From Sphingomonas endophytica (lineage in GTDB: Bacteria; Pseudomonadota; Alphaproteobacteria; Sphingomonadales; Sphingomonadaceae), in assembly GCF_001476895.1 (NCBI RefSeq), contig NZ_LDTB01000053.1, positions 1-64,000 on the forward strand: a stretch of DNA of 64,000 nucleotides, in the 5' to 3' direction. The notes under the pieces were generated by a model. It did not search any database and had not been told where the DNA came from. It saw nothing but the letters and a program-made list of their open reading frames with translations. This document shows, piece by piece, positions 1-8,251 of the stretch. The first letter of the stretch is position 1. Every line of letters starts with the position of its first letter. The translations under genes and the position numbers were made by a program.

Positions 1-5
1 CGACA

Positions 6-68
6 TTCCCATTTCCCGATCCCATTGGGAAAGCCCGGTTCGTGTCGCTGCCCGTTCCTAATCGGGAA
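6..68. other. inverted-repeat-rich 3' flank of the SDR remnant
   Basis: Two overlapping inverted repeats are visible: TTCCCA (6-11) with TGGGAA (26-31), and TTCCCGAT (13-20) with ATCGGGAA (61-68). They lie just downstream of the leftward SDR fragment, so they could form a terminator-like RNA structure, but there is no clear T-run. The assignment is weak. Confidence 0.25.
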
Positions 69-84
69 TTGCCCGCTACCTTCG

Positions 85-558
85 TCAGACCGCTGCGACG
101 CCGCCATCCACGAAAAGCTCATGGCCTGCGACGAAGCTGCTTTCGCTCGATGCCAGGAACAGCACGGCATTCGCGACATCGTCAAGGTGGCCCAGGCGGC
201 CGAGCGTAACCCCCTTTATCACATCTTCCTCCGCCTTCGGTGCCGCATCGAAATGGCCCCGCATCAGCTTGGTTTCGGTAGCGCCAGGGGAAACGACGTT
301 CACGCGGATACCGCGATCCTTCAGGTCGATGGTCCAGCTACGTGCAAAGGAGCGGACTGCCGCCTTGCTGGCATTGTAGAGCGATTGACCCGGATACGCC
401 TTGGACCCGGCGATCGAGCCGTTGAGCACGATCACGCCCCCGGCCGCCATCAGCGGCAGCGCCTTCTGTACGGTGAAGACCAGCCCCTTGACGTTGAGAT
501 CGAAGGTCGCGTCGAAGTCGGCTTCCGTGAGCACGTCGAGCGGAATGGGTTTCCCGCT
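85..558 (-). pseudogene. SDR family oxidoreductase, 5'-truncated
   Basis: The C-terminal two thirds of a classical short-chain dehydrogenase/reductase. The NAG-loop remnant region (GKPIPLDVLTEADFD), the catalytic Ser (NGSIAGS), the YxxxK motif (YNASKAA), the post-catalytic NVVSPGATET segment and the C-terminal FVAGHELFVDGG are all present. The N-terminal Rossmann half with the TGxxxGIG cofactor loop, roughly 85-95 residues, is absent, because homology stops near 558 where the oppositely oriented GNAT gene begins. Without the dinucleotide-binding loop the product cannot be an active reductase. The remaining sequence has no internal stop, which suggests a recent deletion or rearrangement. Confidence 0.85.
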
Positions 559-575
559 GGAGAGCGATCAACCGG

Positions 576-1058
576 ATGCGTGATCCCTTCGTCATGATCG
601 ACGCGACAAATAACAGCCTCTGCATTCGGCCCGCCACTGGGGCGGATGCAGAGGCCATGCTTCCGCTGATCCGCAGCCATGCCGCGTATGAACATGGGCG
701 GGCCAGTGTCAGCGCAGCAGCCCTGCGATCGGCTCTGGACAGCAAGCCGGCCGTGCTGGCGGCCTGGATTGCCAAGCAGGGCGGCGAACTTATCGGGTAC
801 GCGTCCGCGACTGTGGACATTTCGACGTGGACCGGACAGCCATTCCTCTACCTCGACTGCCTGTTCGTGCAGGATCGCTGCCGGGGTTTTGGTGTTGGCG
901 CCAGGCTATTGGTAGCGGTTCGCGCCCATGCGGCAGAGCGGAATCTTGCAGAAATCCAATGGCAGACGCCCGACTGGAACGAAGACGCAATCCGGTTCTA
1001 TCGCCGCGAAGGGGCGTCATTCCTGCCCAAAGCGCGCTTCTCCCTGTCGGTGCGATAA
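576..1058 (+). CDS. GNAT family N-acetyltransferase
   Basis: A 160-residue protein covering one full GNAT domain. It opens with a typical beta1 segment (LCIRPATGADAEAM) and contains the acetyl-CoA pyrophosphate-binding loop as RGFGVGARLL around residues 110-120. It ends with the beta5/alpha4 part (WNEDAIRFYRREGASF). The family transfers an acetyl group from acetyl-CoA to a small-molecule or protein amine; the substrate cannot be read from sequence. Start 576 has a purine-rich GGAGAG about 12 bases upstream, and 594 is an alternative ATG. The gene abuts the broken SDR gene, so its first codons may lie at the rearrangement joint. Confidence 0.85.
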   Translation: MRDPFVMIDATNNSLCIRPATGADAEAMLPLIRSHAAYEHGRASVSAAALRSALDSKPAVLAAWIAKQGGELIGYASATVDISTWTGQPFLYLDCLFVQDRCRGFGVGARLLVAVRAHAAERNLAEIQWQTPDWNEDAIRFYRREGASFLPKARFSLSVR

Positions 1059-1226
1059 GCGCTCTTCATTTTCCCAGAACACCATCGATTCCGAGAACGC
1101 CTGCGTCGTCTCGATCGCCGTTCCTTTCCGGGAAAGTCTTACTCGCCCCGGCAAGTCCGCATTGCCGCCACGATCCCCGATCATGCAGGCACTTGAGCGA
1201 TCATTTATGATGGCGCACGGGGGGCG

Positions 1227-2195
1227 GTGGTGAAAATTGTGAAGCGGATCGGGATCGCCGTCGGCGTCCTGCTGGTGTTTGGCTTTCTGTATCAGCGATG
1301 GGCCGAGCATCGGGATGCAGAGCGTTTCCCGCCCCCCGGCGCATTGGTATCGGTAGGCGACCATCGCCTGCATCTATGGTGCGCTGGCCGGGGAAGTCCG
1401 ACCGTCCTTCTTCTCTCGGGTGACGGCACCCCATCCGTGACGATGTATGCCGCACAGAGCAGGATCGCGGGATTCACGAGGGTATGTAGCTATGACCGAG
1501 CGGGTCTTGGTTGGAGCGATCCCCCCGCCAAGCCGATGGGGCTTGCCGATCAGGTCCGCGATCTGAAGGAGATCGTACAAAGGGCGCATCTTGCGACCCC
1601 GCTTGTCCTCGTGCCGGAATCCGGGGGCAACGTGATCGCCCTGTCATTCTTCGATCAGTTTCCGTCCAGCGTGGCGGGCATGGTGATGGTGGACGGCTCC
1701 GAACCCGACCTGTGGTTTCGCGGTAGCCCGGATGAGTTCTCCTCGATGCGGATGATGGACCCCATCTGGCAGGCGGGATGGCGCATGGGCGCTGTCCGGC
1801 TGTTGCTTCCCTTTGCCGTGCCGGAATGGGTGGACGCTCTTCCGTCGAACCTGCGTGGGCAATTCGATGCCGTCTGGTCGAAGCCCATGCCAAGCTACGC
1901 TCGGGATACGATAGATCGTTGGGAGGAAACCCCGGTGGCCACGCGCCCGAAGGTCGTGGCGGGCGCACTAGGATCACGCCCCTTGATCGTCATCCAGCAT
2001 GGCCGTCCCGGTGGCATGGGTGTTCCCGAGAAGTACGAACCCGAATGGCCCGCCGCTCAAGCCAAGCTGGCGACCCTTTCGAGGAACACCGAAACGGTCG
2101 TCGCGAGGGACAACCATCATCCTATCGTCGAGGAAAATCCCGGATTGGTGAGCGATCAGGTGGAGAGGCTTGTTGCTAGGGTTCGGTCGCAATGA
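1227..2195 (+). CDS. alpha/beta hydrolase, membrane-anchored; stop codon formed by an IS end
   Basis: A 322-residue alpha/beta-hydrolase fold protein. Residues 5-22 form a single hydrophobic anchor, so the enzyme probably sits at the cytoplasmic membrane facing the periplasm. SYDRAGLGWS (88-97) is the typical strand-4 loop, the nucleophile is Ser132 in VPESGGN, and the catalytic His is in DNHHP (297-298). Substrate unknown. The start is GTG at 1227 with GTG at 1230 as an alternative; no strong ribosome-binding site is visible. The TGA stop at 2193-2195 is also the first three bases of the IS terminal sequence TGAGCTGCTGCC, so the native C-terminus may have been slightly longer. Confidence 0.85.
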   Translation: MVKIVKRIGIAVGVLLVFGFLYQRWAEHRDAERFPPPGALVSVGDHRLHLWCAGRGSPTVLLLSGDGTPSVTMYAAQSRIAGFTRVCSYDRAGLGWSDPPAKPMGLADQVRDLKEIVQRAHLATPLVLVPESGGNVIALSFFDQFPSSVAGMVMVDGSEPDLWFRGSPDEFSSMRMMDPIWQAGWRMGAVRLLLPFAVPEWVDALPSNLRGQFDAVWSKPMPSYARDTIDRWEETPVATRPKVVAGALGSRPLIVIQHGRPGGMGVPEKYEPEWPAAQAKLATLSRNTETVVARDNHHPIVEENPGLVSDQVERLVARVRSQ

Positions 2196-2534
2196 GCTGC
2201 TGCCCGTTTCGCGGACACGAGGTTAAGCTACCTGCGCTTGCCGCTCGAAGTCCATGGGGCTGAGATAGCCCAGCGTCGAGTGGCGGCGCGTCGGATTGTA
2301 GAAGCGCTCGATGTAATCGAACACATCGGCCTTAGCGTGATTGCGCGAGCGGTAGGTTTTGCGCCCGATCCGCTCGGTCTTCAGCGATGAGAAGAAGCTC
2401 TCCATGGCGGCATTGTCCCAAACGTTGCCCGACCGGCTCATCGAGCAGGTCACACCATTGTCAGTCATCAGCCGCTGGAACTTCTCACTCGTATATTGGC
2501 TGCCCTGGTCCGAATGGTGCAGCAGGGCATCCAC
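2193..2534 (-). mobile_element. IS3-family element remnant (3' part of transposase and one terminus)
   Basis: The terminus TGAGCTGCTGCC begins at 2193. The remnant then carries the C-terminal ~100 residues of an IS3-family OrfB transposase, read leftward and ending at 2223. HHSDQGSQYTS (second catalytic Asp) and MESFF (catalytic Glu) are present, with FDYIERFYNPTRRHSTLGY near the end. The N-terminal half, the first catalytic Asp and the other terminus are missing. The break is at about 2532-2535, where amidohydrolase sequence starts. The protein is roughly 90% identical by eye to the copy at 14350-14842, so the two belong to one IS subfamily. It cannot transpose by itself. Confidence 0.9.
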
Positions 2535-3382
2535 TCGAACTGTTCAGCGACATGCCCAAGGGGACAGCGCTTCCGCCGACGCTTGCGCCTGGGGATGATC
2601 CGGCGACGTTCATGGGCGCCCGGATCGAGGCCGGGTCAGATTACATCAAGGTGCTTCAGGACGATGGTGCCCGGCCAGACCGATCCGCGAGTTTACCCGC
2701 GTTCTCGCCGCAGCGCGTCGCGGTCGTACTGGCTGCTGCCAGAGCGACGGGCAGGCCGGTAGTCGTGCACGTCCAGCAGCTCGCCGATGCCCGCATCGCG
2801 GTCATGAACGGCGCGAATGCACTCGAACACGCGGTATGCGACGTCCCCATCGATGATGCATTGGTGGCGGAGATGAAGGCGCGCGGCGTAGCGCAGACCG
2901 CGACGCTCGCCACCTATGCCGGACTGGCCGGCGCGGACGATGCACGCCGCCTGGCGGCGGACCCCTCGGTCGCGCCCTATCTGAGCGCAAGACTGCGCGG
3001 CATGCTTGGGCTGGTGTGGAAGTACCCACGTCTGAAGGACTTCGAGATCGCCATGGCAAATACGGCGCGCCTCGCAAAGGCGGGTGTGACGATCATCGCC
3101 GGGACTGACGCACCAAATCCAACGACCGCGTTCGGCCCATCGCTGCATCTCGAACTGGCACTGATGGTCCGTGCGGGCATGACGCCAAAGCGAGCGCTGG
3201 TTGCGGCAACCTCGGCTCCCGCGGCATTCTTCGGCACTGCCGACCGTGGTCGCATCGCAGCTGGCCTCAAGGCCGACATGATCCTGGTCGATGGTGATCC
3301 GACACGCGACATCGCCGCTACTCGCAAGATCGTCTCGATCTGGAAGAACGGCTACGTCGTCGACCGTACCGCGCATGAGTAG
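2535..3382 (+). pseudogene. amidohydrolase (imidazolonepropionase-like), 5'-truncated by an IS
   Basis: About 282 residues of the C-terminal part of a metal-dependent amidohydrolase TIM barrel. GSDYIKV carries the position of the bridging Lys, VVVHVQQ and NALEHAV carry two His metal ligands, IIAGTDAPN carries the catalytic Asp, and AAGLKADMILVDGDP is the C-terminal beta-sandwich strand seen in this family. The N-terminal HxH ligands are missing because the frame runs back into the IS3 remnant at about 2535. In-frame starts exist inside the IS (for example at 2387), so a chimeric protein could be made, but it would lack half of the metal site. Confidence 0.8.
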
Positions 3383-3386
3383 AACT

Positions 3387-3710
3387 TCATGGCCGTAACC
3401 GGCGGTCCCGTCGGCGAACTTTCCAAAGATAGCGCACGGTTGAAACGACCGACTTAGCCAGCAACAGCCATAAGAGCGTGTTGAGCAGGAAAGACCAAGG
3501 GTAGAGCACGTCCTCGAGGATCGACAACCTGCCGGTGACTGAGACGCCGGGTTGATCGATGATGAAGATCAAAGGCCATCCTCCACCAAAGGTATACTCG
3601 CTAGCATAGACTTGTGGTCGACGGATCAAGCCCGTAATCAGGCTTGCCCCTAGGCTTAGACCTAGCAAGGTTATTCCTGCCAGCCTCGGGAGGCGCAGTC
3701 GACGCGACAA
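3387..3710 (-). CDS. small membrane protein, function unknown
   Basis: A 107-residue protein with a basic N-terminus, a first hydrophobic helix at about residues 10-28 (ITLLGLSLGASLITGL), a periplasmic-looking loop, and a second helix at about 72-92 (FLLNTLLWLLLAKSVV). The C-terminus is very basic (RRRDRRLRP), which fits a cytoplasmic tail. I do not recognise the family. The apparent start is TTG, six bases after the stop of the upstream gene, so the two are probably co-transcribed and translationally linked. Real start uncertain. Confidence 0.55.
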   Translation of the reverse strand: MSRRLRLPRLAGITLLGLSLGASLITGLIRRPQVYASEYTFGGGWPLIFIIDQPGVSVTGRLSILEDVLYPWSFLLNTLLWLLLAKSVVSTVRYLWKVRRRDRRLRP

Positions 3711-3716
3711 GTGCGT

Positions 3717-4421
3717 TTAGTCCGCAGTTGGTCGAACGGTACGCTGTACCTTACCTGCCTGGTCGAGGAAGTCGATTGACGTAGCGCCGTCCTCCCCGAC
3801 GCGAAGCACCAGTCGTTTACGGCCTTGCCCGTCGCGGAGAACAAGCTGGGATGATTTGTCCGTAGCCCTACCGGCAAACAGGCGTTGCGTCCCACCGACA
3901 TTAGCGGCGCGGTACGCCGCGTCCTGCTGACTTGCCGGCAGGGTTCGGACACGGTCCACCGCCGGAAAGTCGAGGCGTCCTTCGGGCTGGTCGTTGACCT
4001 TAATGCCGGCGGATCTTTCCTGTCCCTCCTCAAAGCCGAAAAGCTGCACCACCTGATCCTGATGATAGCGATCGAACGTCAAGCTTCCCCCACTCGTACC
4101 TCGACCACTCTCGTCCTTGCCGGCGAAGATAAGGCCGCCATTTTCTGTCCCTTCATCATTAAAGAAGAGCATGCCCGCCATGCGCCGGTCGGGACGGGGG
4201 TACTCTTTGCCGCCGCCTATGAAGCCTGGCGCCCGAGCCGAGCTGGCGATCGTCATGCGCAACGTACCATCGGGCTCGCGTACGTTTATGCGGCCAACGT
4301 CAATGGTATCGAATTTCGCGTATTGGGCCGAAGGTGCAGCGGCAGTGAGCCCAAACCAAATCACTGCACCCGTGAGGGCCCCTGAGTAGAGTATCAGCGC
4401 GCGACTGGCATCGAACTTCAT
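3717..4421 (-). CDS. hypothetical exported or membrane-anchored protein
   Basis: A 234-residue protein if started at the ATG at 4421 (MKFDASRAL); ATGs at 4433 and 4439 are alternatives. Residues 8-28 form one hydrophobic helix (LILYSGALTGAVIWFGL), either an uncleaved signal anchor or a signal peptide. The rest is soluble and beta-rich, with repeated strand-turn units (VGRINVREPDGTLRMTI, GLIFAGKDESGRG, QLVLRDGQGRKRLVLRVGEDG). This pattern is reminiscent of small proteins that carry repeated 'D-G-x-x-R' beta hairpins, but I cannot name a family. It is followed within 6 bases by a small membrane protein gene, which suggests one operon. Confidence 0.65.
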   Translation of the reverse strand: MKFDASRALILYSGALTGAVIWFGLTAAAPSAQYAKFDTIDVGRINVREPDGTLRMTIASSARAPGFIGGGKEYPRPDRRMAGMLFFNDEGTENGGLIFAGKDESGRGTSGGSLTFDRYHQDQVVQLFGFEEGQERSAGIKVNDQPEGRLDFPAVDRVRTLPASQQDAAYRAANVGGTQRLFAGRATDKSSQLVLRDGQGRKRLVLRVGEDGATSIDFLDQAGKVQRTVRPTAD

Positions 4422-4565
4422 CCTGGCCCCCATTGTCATTCTGATGAATGGCTCATGCAGCAAGCGGTCCTCGGCGTCTATTCACCGGGGCGGCCGAAAG
4501 CGCAACGAGGCGCTTGGGCAGGAAACCTCGCCAGCCTAGCTCATCTACGAGCAAAAGCGGCGGAT

Positions 4566-5047
4566 TGAGCTGCTGCCGGTTTCCCGGGAAGAGTGGTGAA
4601 GCTGCGCCTGCGGCAGGCGGGATATTGCCGATGGGTTCGAGCAGGCGACGATGGTTGAACCAGTCGACCCATTCGAGCGTGGCATATTCGACGGCTTCAA
4701 AGCTGTGCCACGGCCCACGCCTGTGGATCACCTCGGCCTTGTAGAGGCCATTGATCGTCTCGGCCAAAGCGTTGTCGTAGCTATCGCCGACGCTACCAAC
4801 GGACGGTTCGATCCCGGCTTCGGCGAGGCGTTCGGTGTATTTGATGGACACGTATTGTGACCCGCGGTCGCTATGATGGATGAGGCCGCCCCGATGGGTC
4901 GGCCGGCGGTCATGGATAGCCTGCTCAAGAGCATCGAGGACGAAGCTTGCATGCGCCGTTCTGCTCGCCCGCCACACCACGATCCGCCTGGCGTAGGTGT
5001 CGATCACGAAGGCGACATAGACGAAGCCTGCCCAGGTCGCGACGTAG
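4566..5047 (-). mobile_element. IS3-family remnant A (leftward transposase tail plus terminus)
   Basis: The terminus TGAGCTGCTGCC begins at 4566, the same as in the copies at 2193 and 14842. Reading leftward, a transposase core is present: FVYVAFVIDTYARRI, LIHHSDRGSQYVS (catalytic Asp), DNALAETINGLYKAE (catalytic Glu) and LEWVDWFNHRRLLEPIGNIPP. This is a different IS3 subgroup from the copies at 2.2, 14.4 and 40.4 kb. Homology starts abruptly at YVATW (about 5047), so the N-terminal half is lost. The open frame reads through the terminus to 4453, which produces an artificial tail. Confidence 0.85.
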
Positions 5048-5176
5048 GCGACCGACAATGCTTTCGCGGAGTCGTTCAACGGGCGCTTTCGGGACGAGTG
5101 CCTGAACACGCACTGGTTTATGTCGCTGGAAGACGCCCGAGCCAAGATCGAGGCCTGGCGGCGAGATTACAACGAG
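5048..5176 (+). mobile_element. IS3-family remnant B (rightward 43-codon transposase scrap)
   Basis: On the plus strand the frame reads TDNAFAESFNGRFRDE followed by CLNTHWFMSLEDARAKIEAW and RRDYNET. This is the conserved segment around the catalytic Glu of another IS3-family OrfB (IS407-like by its sequence style). Both sides are cut: on the left it is fused to remnant A in opposite orientation, and on the right at about 5176 it joins the truncated parB-like gene. Too short for a gene call, but a clear molecular scar. Confidence 0.8.
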
Positions 5177-5580
5177 ACCGGCACGAGCTGGCCGTCGGTG
5201 GCGATGGCGTCGGCGAGATCGTCGAGGTGCGGGTCGCCGTCGGCGAGCCGCGGATTGATCGGGTGCTGCGCGAGAAGATCGGCGTCGAGTTCGAGCAGCT
5301 GACCGGGATCGGCCGGCGGGATGGCCGGAGCGACCACCGCAGGCTCGCCGTGTTCGGCGGCATAGGCATCACGCTCGTGCTGGAGGTGCGCCTTCGACCC
5401 GCCGACCAGCCGCGCGAGGCGACCTATCCCGATCGACAGGATCGGCGCACCGCCGCGCAGGTCATCGATCGCGGCGCGGATCTCCTCGCGACGGGCGGCC
5501 GGTCGCCGCGGGGCTGCGAGCGTGGCCATGGGGCCGGTGTCGGCTAGATCGCCGAACAGGTCAGGCTCGTTCGTGCTCAT
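5167..5580 (-). pseudogene. ParB/Spo0J-like partition protein, 3'-truncated
   Basis: 137 codons from ATG 5580. The N-terminal ~95 residues carry an acidic start (MSTNEPDLFGDL) and a basic helix; the rest matches the start of the ParB N-terminal (CTPase/nuclease-like) domain (ADLLAQHPINPRL, then LDDLADAIATDGQLVPV). At that point, about 5177, IS remnant B interrupts the gene, and the last codons and stop come from the IS. The helix-turn-helix and dimerisation regions are gone, so centromere binding should be lost. The start overlaps the stop of the upstream 769-residue gene by ATGA, so it was the fourth or later gene of a coupled operon. No ParA is visible. Confidence 0.7.
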
Positions 5581-7886
5581 CGCAAAACCGCGAAGTCGGG
5601 GTCGGCGGCGATGCCGACGAAGCCGTGCGCGAGCCAGGTGACCGCGCGCGCGGTCTGCGGGGTCGGCAGGAGCGCGGCGATAAGCCGCGGTGCCCAAGTC
5701 GCGAAGCCGGCGAGTTCGAGCATCAGAGCGTCGCGCTGCGTCGCCGGCTGGCCGCTTGCCGGCGCGGGGGCGGGTTCCTTTACGGCGTTCTGGAACGTGC
5801 TCCAGAACGGCAGGTCGTGTTCGGGATTGTACCAATAGGCCGGCACGCACTGGTCGGCGGCGGGCGCCGCGTCGATGGCGGTGTCGTAGCCGGCGCACAT
5901 GGTCTTCCATGCCGGCGTGGTGCGCGCCTCGGCGGTCAGCTTCTTCTCGAAAGCCGCAATCCGCGCGGTCTTGTGCGCCCTGATCATCTTCTGCCCACGG
6001 CGCGCCGGGCCGCGCCGGCAATGGTTCAGAGAAGCGGGTCCGTCCGCCCTCGTGCGCTTCCTGAACCGTGCGACTTCCTCACCCGACGCATCGACGGCAG
6101 CAAGCATCAGCTCGGTCAGATCGAAGATGCTCCAGTCGATCTCCAGCGTATGGGCGCCCCCTCCCAGCGTCACAGCTTTGGCCCCGCGCCGATGCGCGGC
6201 GAGGATGGTCTGGAGACTGGCGGTAACGAACTCGATCGACGTCATGCCGAAGAAGCGCGGCAGGTCCTGGCGCTCGCGATCGGTCGCGGTGGCGACGGCG
6301 GAGGTCGTGAACGCGGCCCCGGTTGTCGCGACCGTCGCGACGTCACGGTGAGCGAGCTTCGACGTCCAGCCGATGCTGCCCTGCTGGAGTATGGGAAGGG
6401 AATGGGCGGGATTGAGTGGTTGGCCGGCGGTATGCGCCTTATATACGGCGTGCGAGAACGCAAATTCGCGCGCATAGGTCGCGAAGCCGTGGTGACTGGC
6501 GAGCGCTGCTTCCATCCTGCGCGACGTCGCAAAGGCGCGATGCGCCTCGCGGATCGTCAGCCGTGGCTCGATTGCTGGCAGACCGGCTTCCTCCCAATTC
6601 GCCAGCGGCCCGCGGGTCCGCACGACGAGCTCGCGCAGGATGGCCCGGCAGCGCTGCAGCTCGAGAAGTACGGTGACCGCGTCGGCGAAGCCGCCGGAGA
6701 AGTCGGGAAAACCGCGGTGGCGTGCCGCGAGCCATGGGAAGAGCCGTACGGCCTCGGCGACGCGCGCGCTGTGCAGCAGCATGAAGATGCGCGTGGCATC
6801 GATCCGGATGATCGCGGCGATCCTCGCGTCGCGCCCGGCCGGGTCGAGGCCGAGCTTGCGGCTCGCGCTGTCGAGAAGGCCTGGAAAAAGCTCGATGGCA
6901 TTATCCGGCTTATCGTCCAGCTCTTGCTCGCGGTTGGTCTTCAGTGTCTTTTCGAGGATCCTCGACCACGAATCAGGCGCACCAGCGTGATGACCGCCGA
7001 TGAAGCCGGTGACGTGGTCGACGAACGCGCGTACGGGGGTTAGCGCTGCGCTGACCCTCTTGCTGCGGTGGTTAAGTCCCGGCGAAGTATGACGCGGCGT
7101 TCCGGTGAAAGCGGCCGCGCCCTTGATCAACCGCGCGGCGGCCATCACGGCGAGGCGGGACTTGTCCAAGTCGCCCTTCTCCGTCCTGGTGCCCGGCTCA
7201 TGCGGCATCGATTCGTCGGGCTTGACGGCGACGCGATGTCGATCGAGCAGTTCGAGCAGCGTCAGACAAGCGCTTACCGCGTCCACGCTGCGTTCACGGG
7301 CGACCTCGGCCAGCCGGAAACACTCGTCCGAGGGTTCCATGCCTGACATCGCGATCCGAGCGGCATCACGCGCGACTTCGGCGGTCGTAAGCGCATCGCT
7401 GGCCTGCAGCGCGGCGATCAGCACCGCCCCGAGCGTACCGCCCGCGCGCAGCACGTCCTTGGCGATGCTGATGTCGCGCAGCGTGCAGTTGACCCGCCGC
7501 AGCATCGCTTCTGCGGAGGCGGATGACAACGCCGCCGCCTCGTCCTGTGCCACCGTCTCATCAAGCGATGCCGGCCAGCGCGGCAGGCGCCCACCTAGCA
7601 CCGAGGCGGCGCTCCGCAGCGGATCGTCGTCGGCGATGTAATAGCCTATCTTCGGCAGCCGCAGCCCGGCGATGCGCAGCGACCCCGCTTCACCCAGGTC
7701 GCCGTCGAAGTCCCAGCCGCCGACCATGACGTCGGTCGGACTGACCCCTGTCGGAAGCCGGAGTGGCGCGATGACGTCGGTGGGCGTGCCGTCGTCGTGG
7801 AACAGTTGCGGCAGCTCGATCGCGAGCCGCCCGAGGAGTTGCGGCACGTCGATGCGCAGGTCGTCGTCGAGATCGCGTATGGTCAT
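5577..7886 (-). CDS. large protein of unknown function, mobile-element operon
   Basis: 769 residues from ATG 7886, chosen because it overlaps the upstream stop as ATGA; the open frame itself runs further upstream without coding character. I recognise no named domain. The N-terminal ~110 residues look beta-rich (VMVGGWDFDGDLGEAGSLRI, then LPKIGYYIADDDPL). The middle is mostly helical, with many Ala/Arg/Glu, and the C-terminal ~135 residues start at MIRAHKTARIAAFEKKL and include the aromatic patch PAYWYNPEHDLPFWSTF. There is no signal peptide or obvious transmembrane helix. It sits between a 120-residue helical protein and a ParB-like protein, so it is likely plasmid- or ICE-associated. Confidence 0.7.
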   Translation of the reverse strand: MTIRDLDDDLRIDVPQLLGRLAIELPQLFHDDGTPTDVIAPLRLPTGVSPTDVMVGGWDFDGDLGEAGSLRIAGLRLPKIGYYIADDDPLRSAASVLGGRLPRWPASLDETVAQDEAAALSSASAEAMLRRVNCTLRDISIAKDVLRAGGTLGAVLIAALQASDALTTAEVARDAARIAMSGMEPSDECFRLAEVARERSVDAVSACLTLLELLDRHRVAVKPDESMPHEPGTRTEKGDLDKSRLAVMAAARLIKGAAAFTGTPRHTSPGLNHRSKRVSAALTPVRAFVDHVTGFIGGHHAGAPDSWSRILEKTLKTNREQELDDKPDNAIELFPGLLDSASRKLGLDPAGRDARIAAIIRIDATRIFMLLHSARVAEAVRLFPWLAARHRGFPDFSGGFADAVTVLLELQRCRAILRELVVRTRGPLANWEEAGLPAIEPRLTIREAHRAFATSRRMEAALASHHGFATYAREFAFSHAVYKAHTAGQPLNPAHSLPILQQGSIGWTSKLAHRDVATVATTGAAFTTSAVATATDRERQDLPRFFGMTSIEFVTASLQTILAAHRRGAKAVTLGGGAHTLEIDWSIFDLTELMLAAVDASGEEVARFRKRTRADGPASLNHCRRGPARRGQKMIRAHKTARIAAFEKKLTAEARTTPAWKTMCAGYDTAIDAAPAADQCVPAYWYNPEHDLPFWSTFQNAVKEPAPAPASGQPATQRDALMLELAGFATWAPRLIAALLPTPQTARAVTWLAHGFVGIAADPDFAVLR

Positions 7887-8245
7887 CGCGCGCTCTCCGC
7901 ATCGTCGGGATCGTCGCCGCCGCGGCGGCGCTCGGCGTAGGCCGCGTCGACGGCTTGCCAGCGTCGCCATGCGGTCCATACCGCCATGACATTGGCGTCG
8001 CGGACCGGCGCGAGCGCTGCCTCCTCGGCCTCGCGCCAGCGCTGCACGATGTCGGCGAGTTCGACGATCCGGTCGTGGAGGTCGACGATCTCGCGCTCGC
8101 GTGCGCGCAGCAGCGCCGGGCGGTTGGGATCGAAGCCGCGCATGATGACGCCGAGCGCCTCCTCGAGCCGCTGCTGCTCGGCGATGATGGGCGCGATGTC
8201 GGTGATGGTGACGGTCCGTCCGCGATAGGTGGTGGTGATCTGCAC
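7883..8245 (-). CDS. small helical protein of unknown function
   Basis: 120 residues. After a short N-terminal strand pair (MQITTTYRGRTVTITDIAPI) the chain is almost entirely charged helix with heptad-like spacing (EIVDLHDRIVELADIVQRWR), which suggests a coiled coil. The C-terminus is Arg/Asp-rich. It ends in an ATGA overlap with the 769-residue gene and starts six bases after the stop of the 283-residue gene, so translation of the three is probably coupled. Family not recognised. Confidence 0.7.
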   Translation of the reverse strand: MQITTTYRGRTVTITDIAPIIAEQQRLEEALGVIMRGFDPNRPALLRAREREIVDLHDRIVELADIVQRWREAEEAALAPVRDANVMAVWTAWRRWQAVDAAYAERRRGGDDPDDAESAR

Positions 8246-8251
8246 GGGGGT

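Noticed and set aside
4453..5145. 230-codon minus-strand frame as an intact transposase
   Set aside because: Only the middle is transposase. The start lies in another IS remnant and the end reads past the IS terminus into flanking DNA.
5625..7043. 472-codon plus-strand frame opposite the 769-residue gene
   Set aside because: The minus-strand gene has ATGA coupling on both sides and protein-like composition; the plus frame looks like an Arg/Gly-rich shadow.
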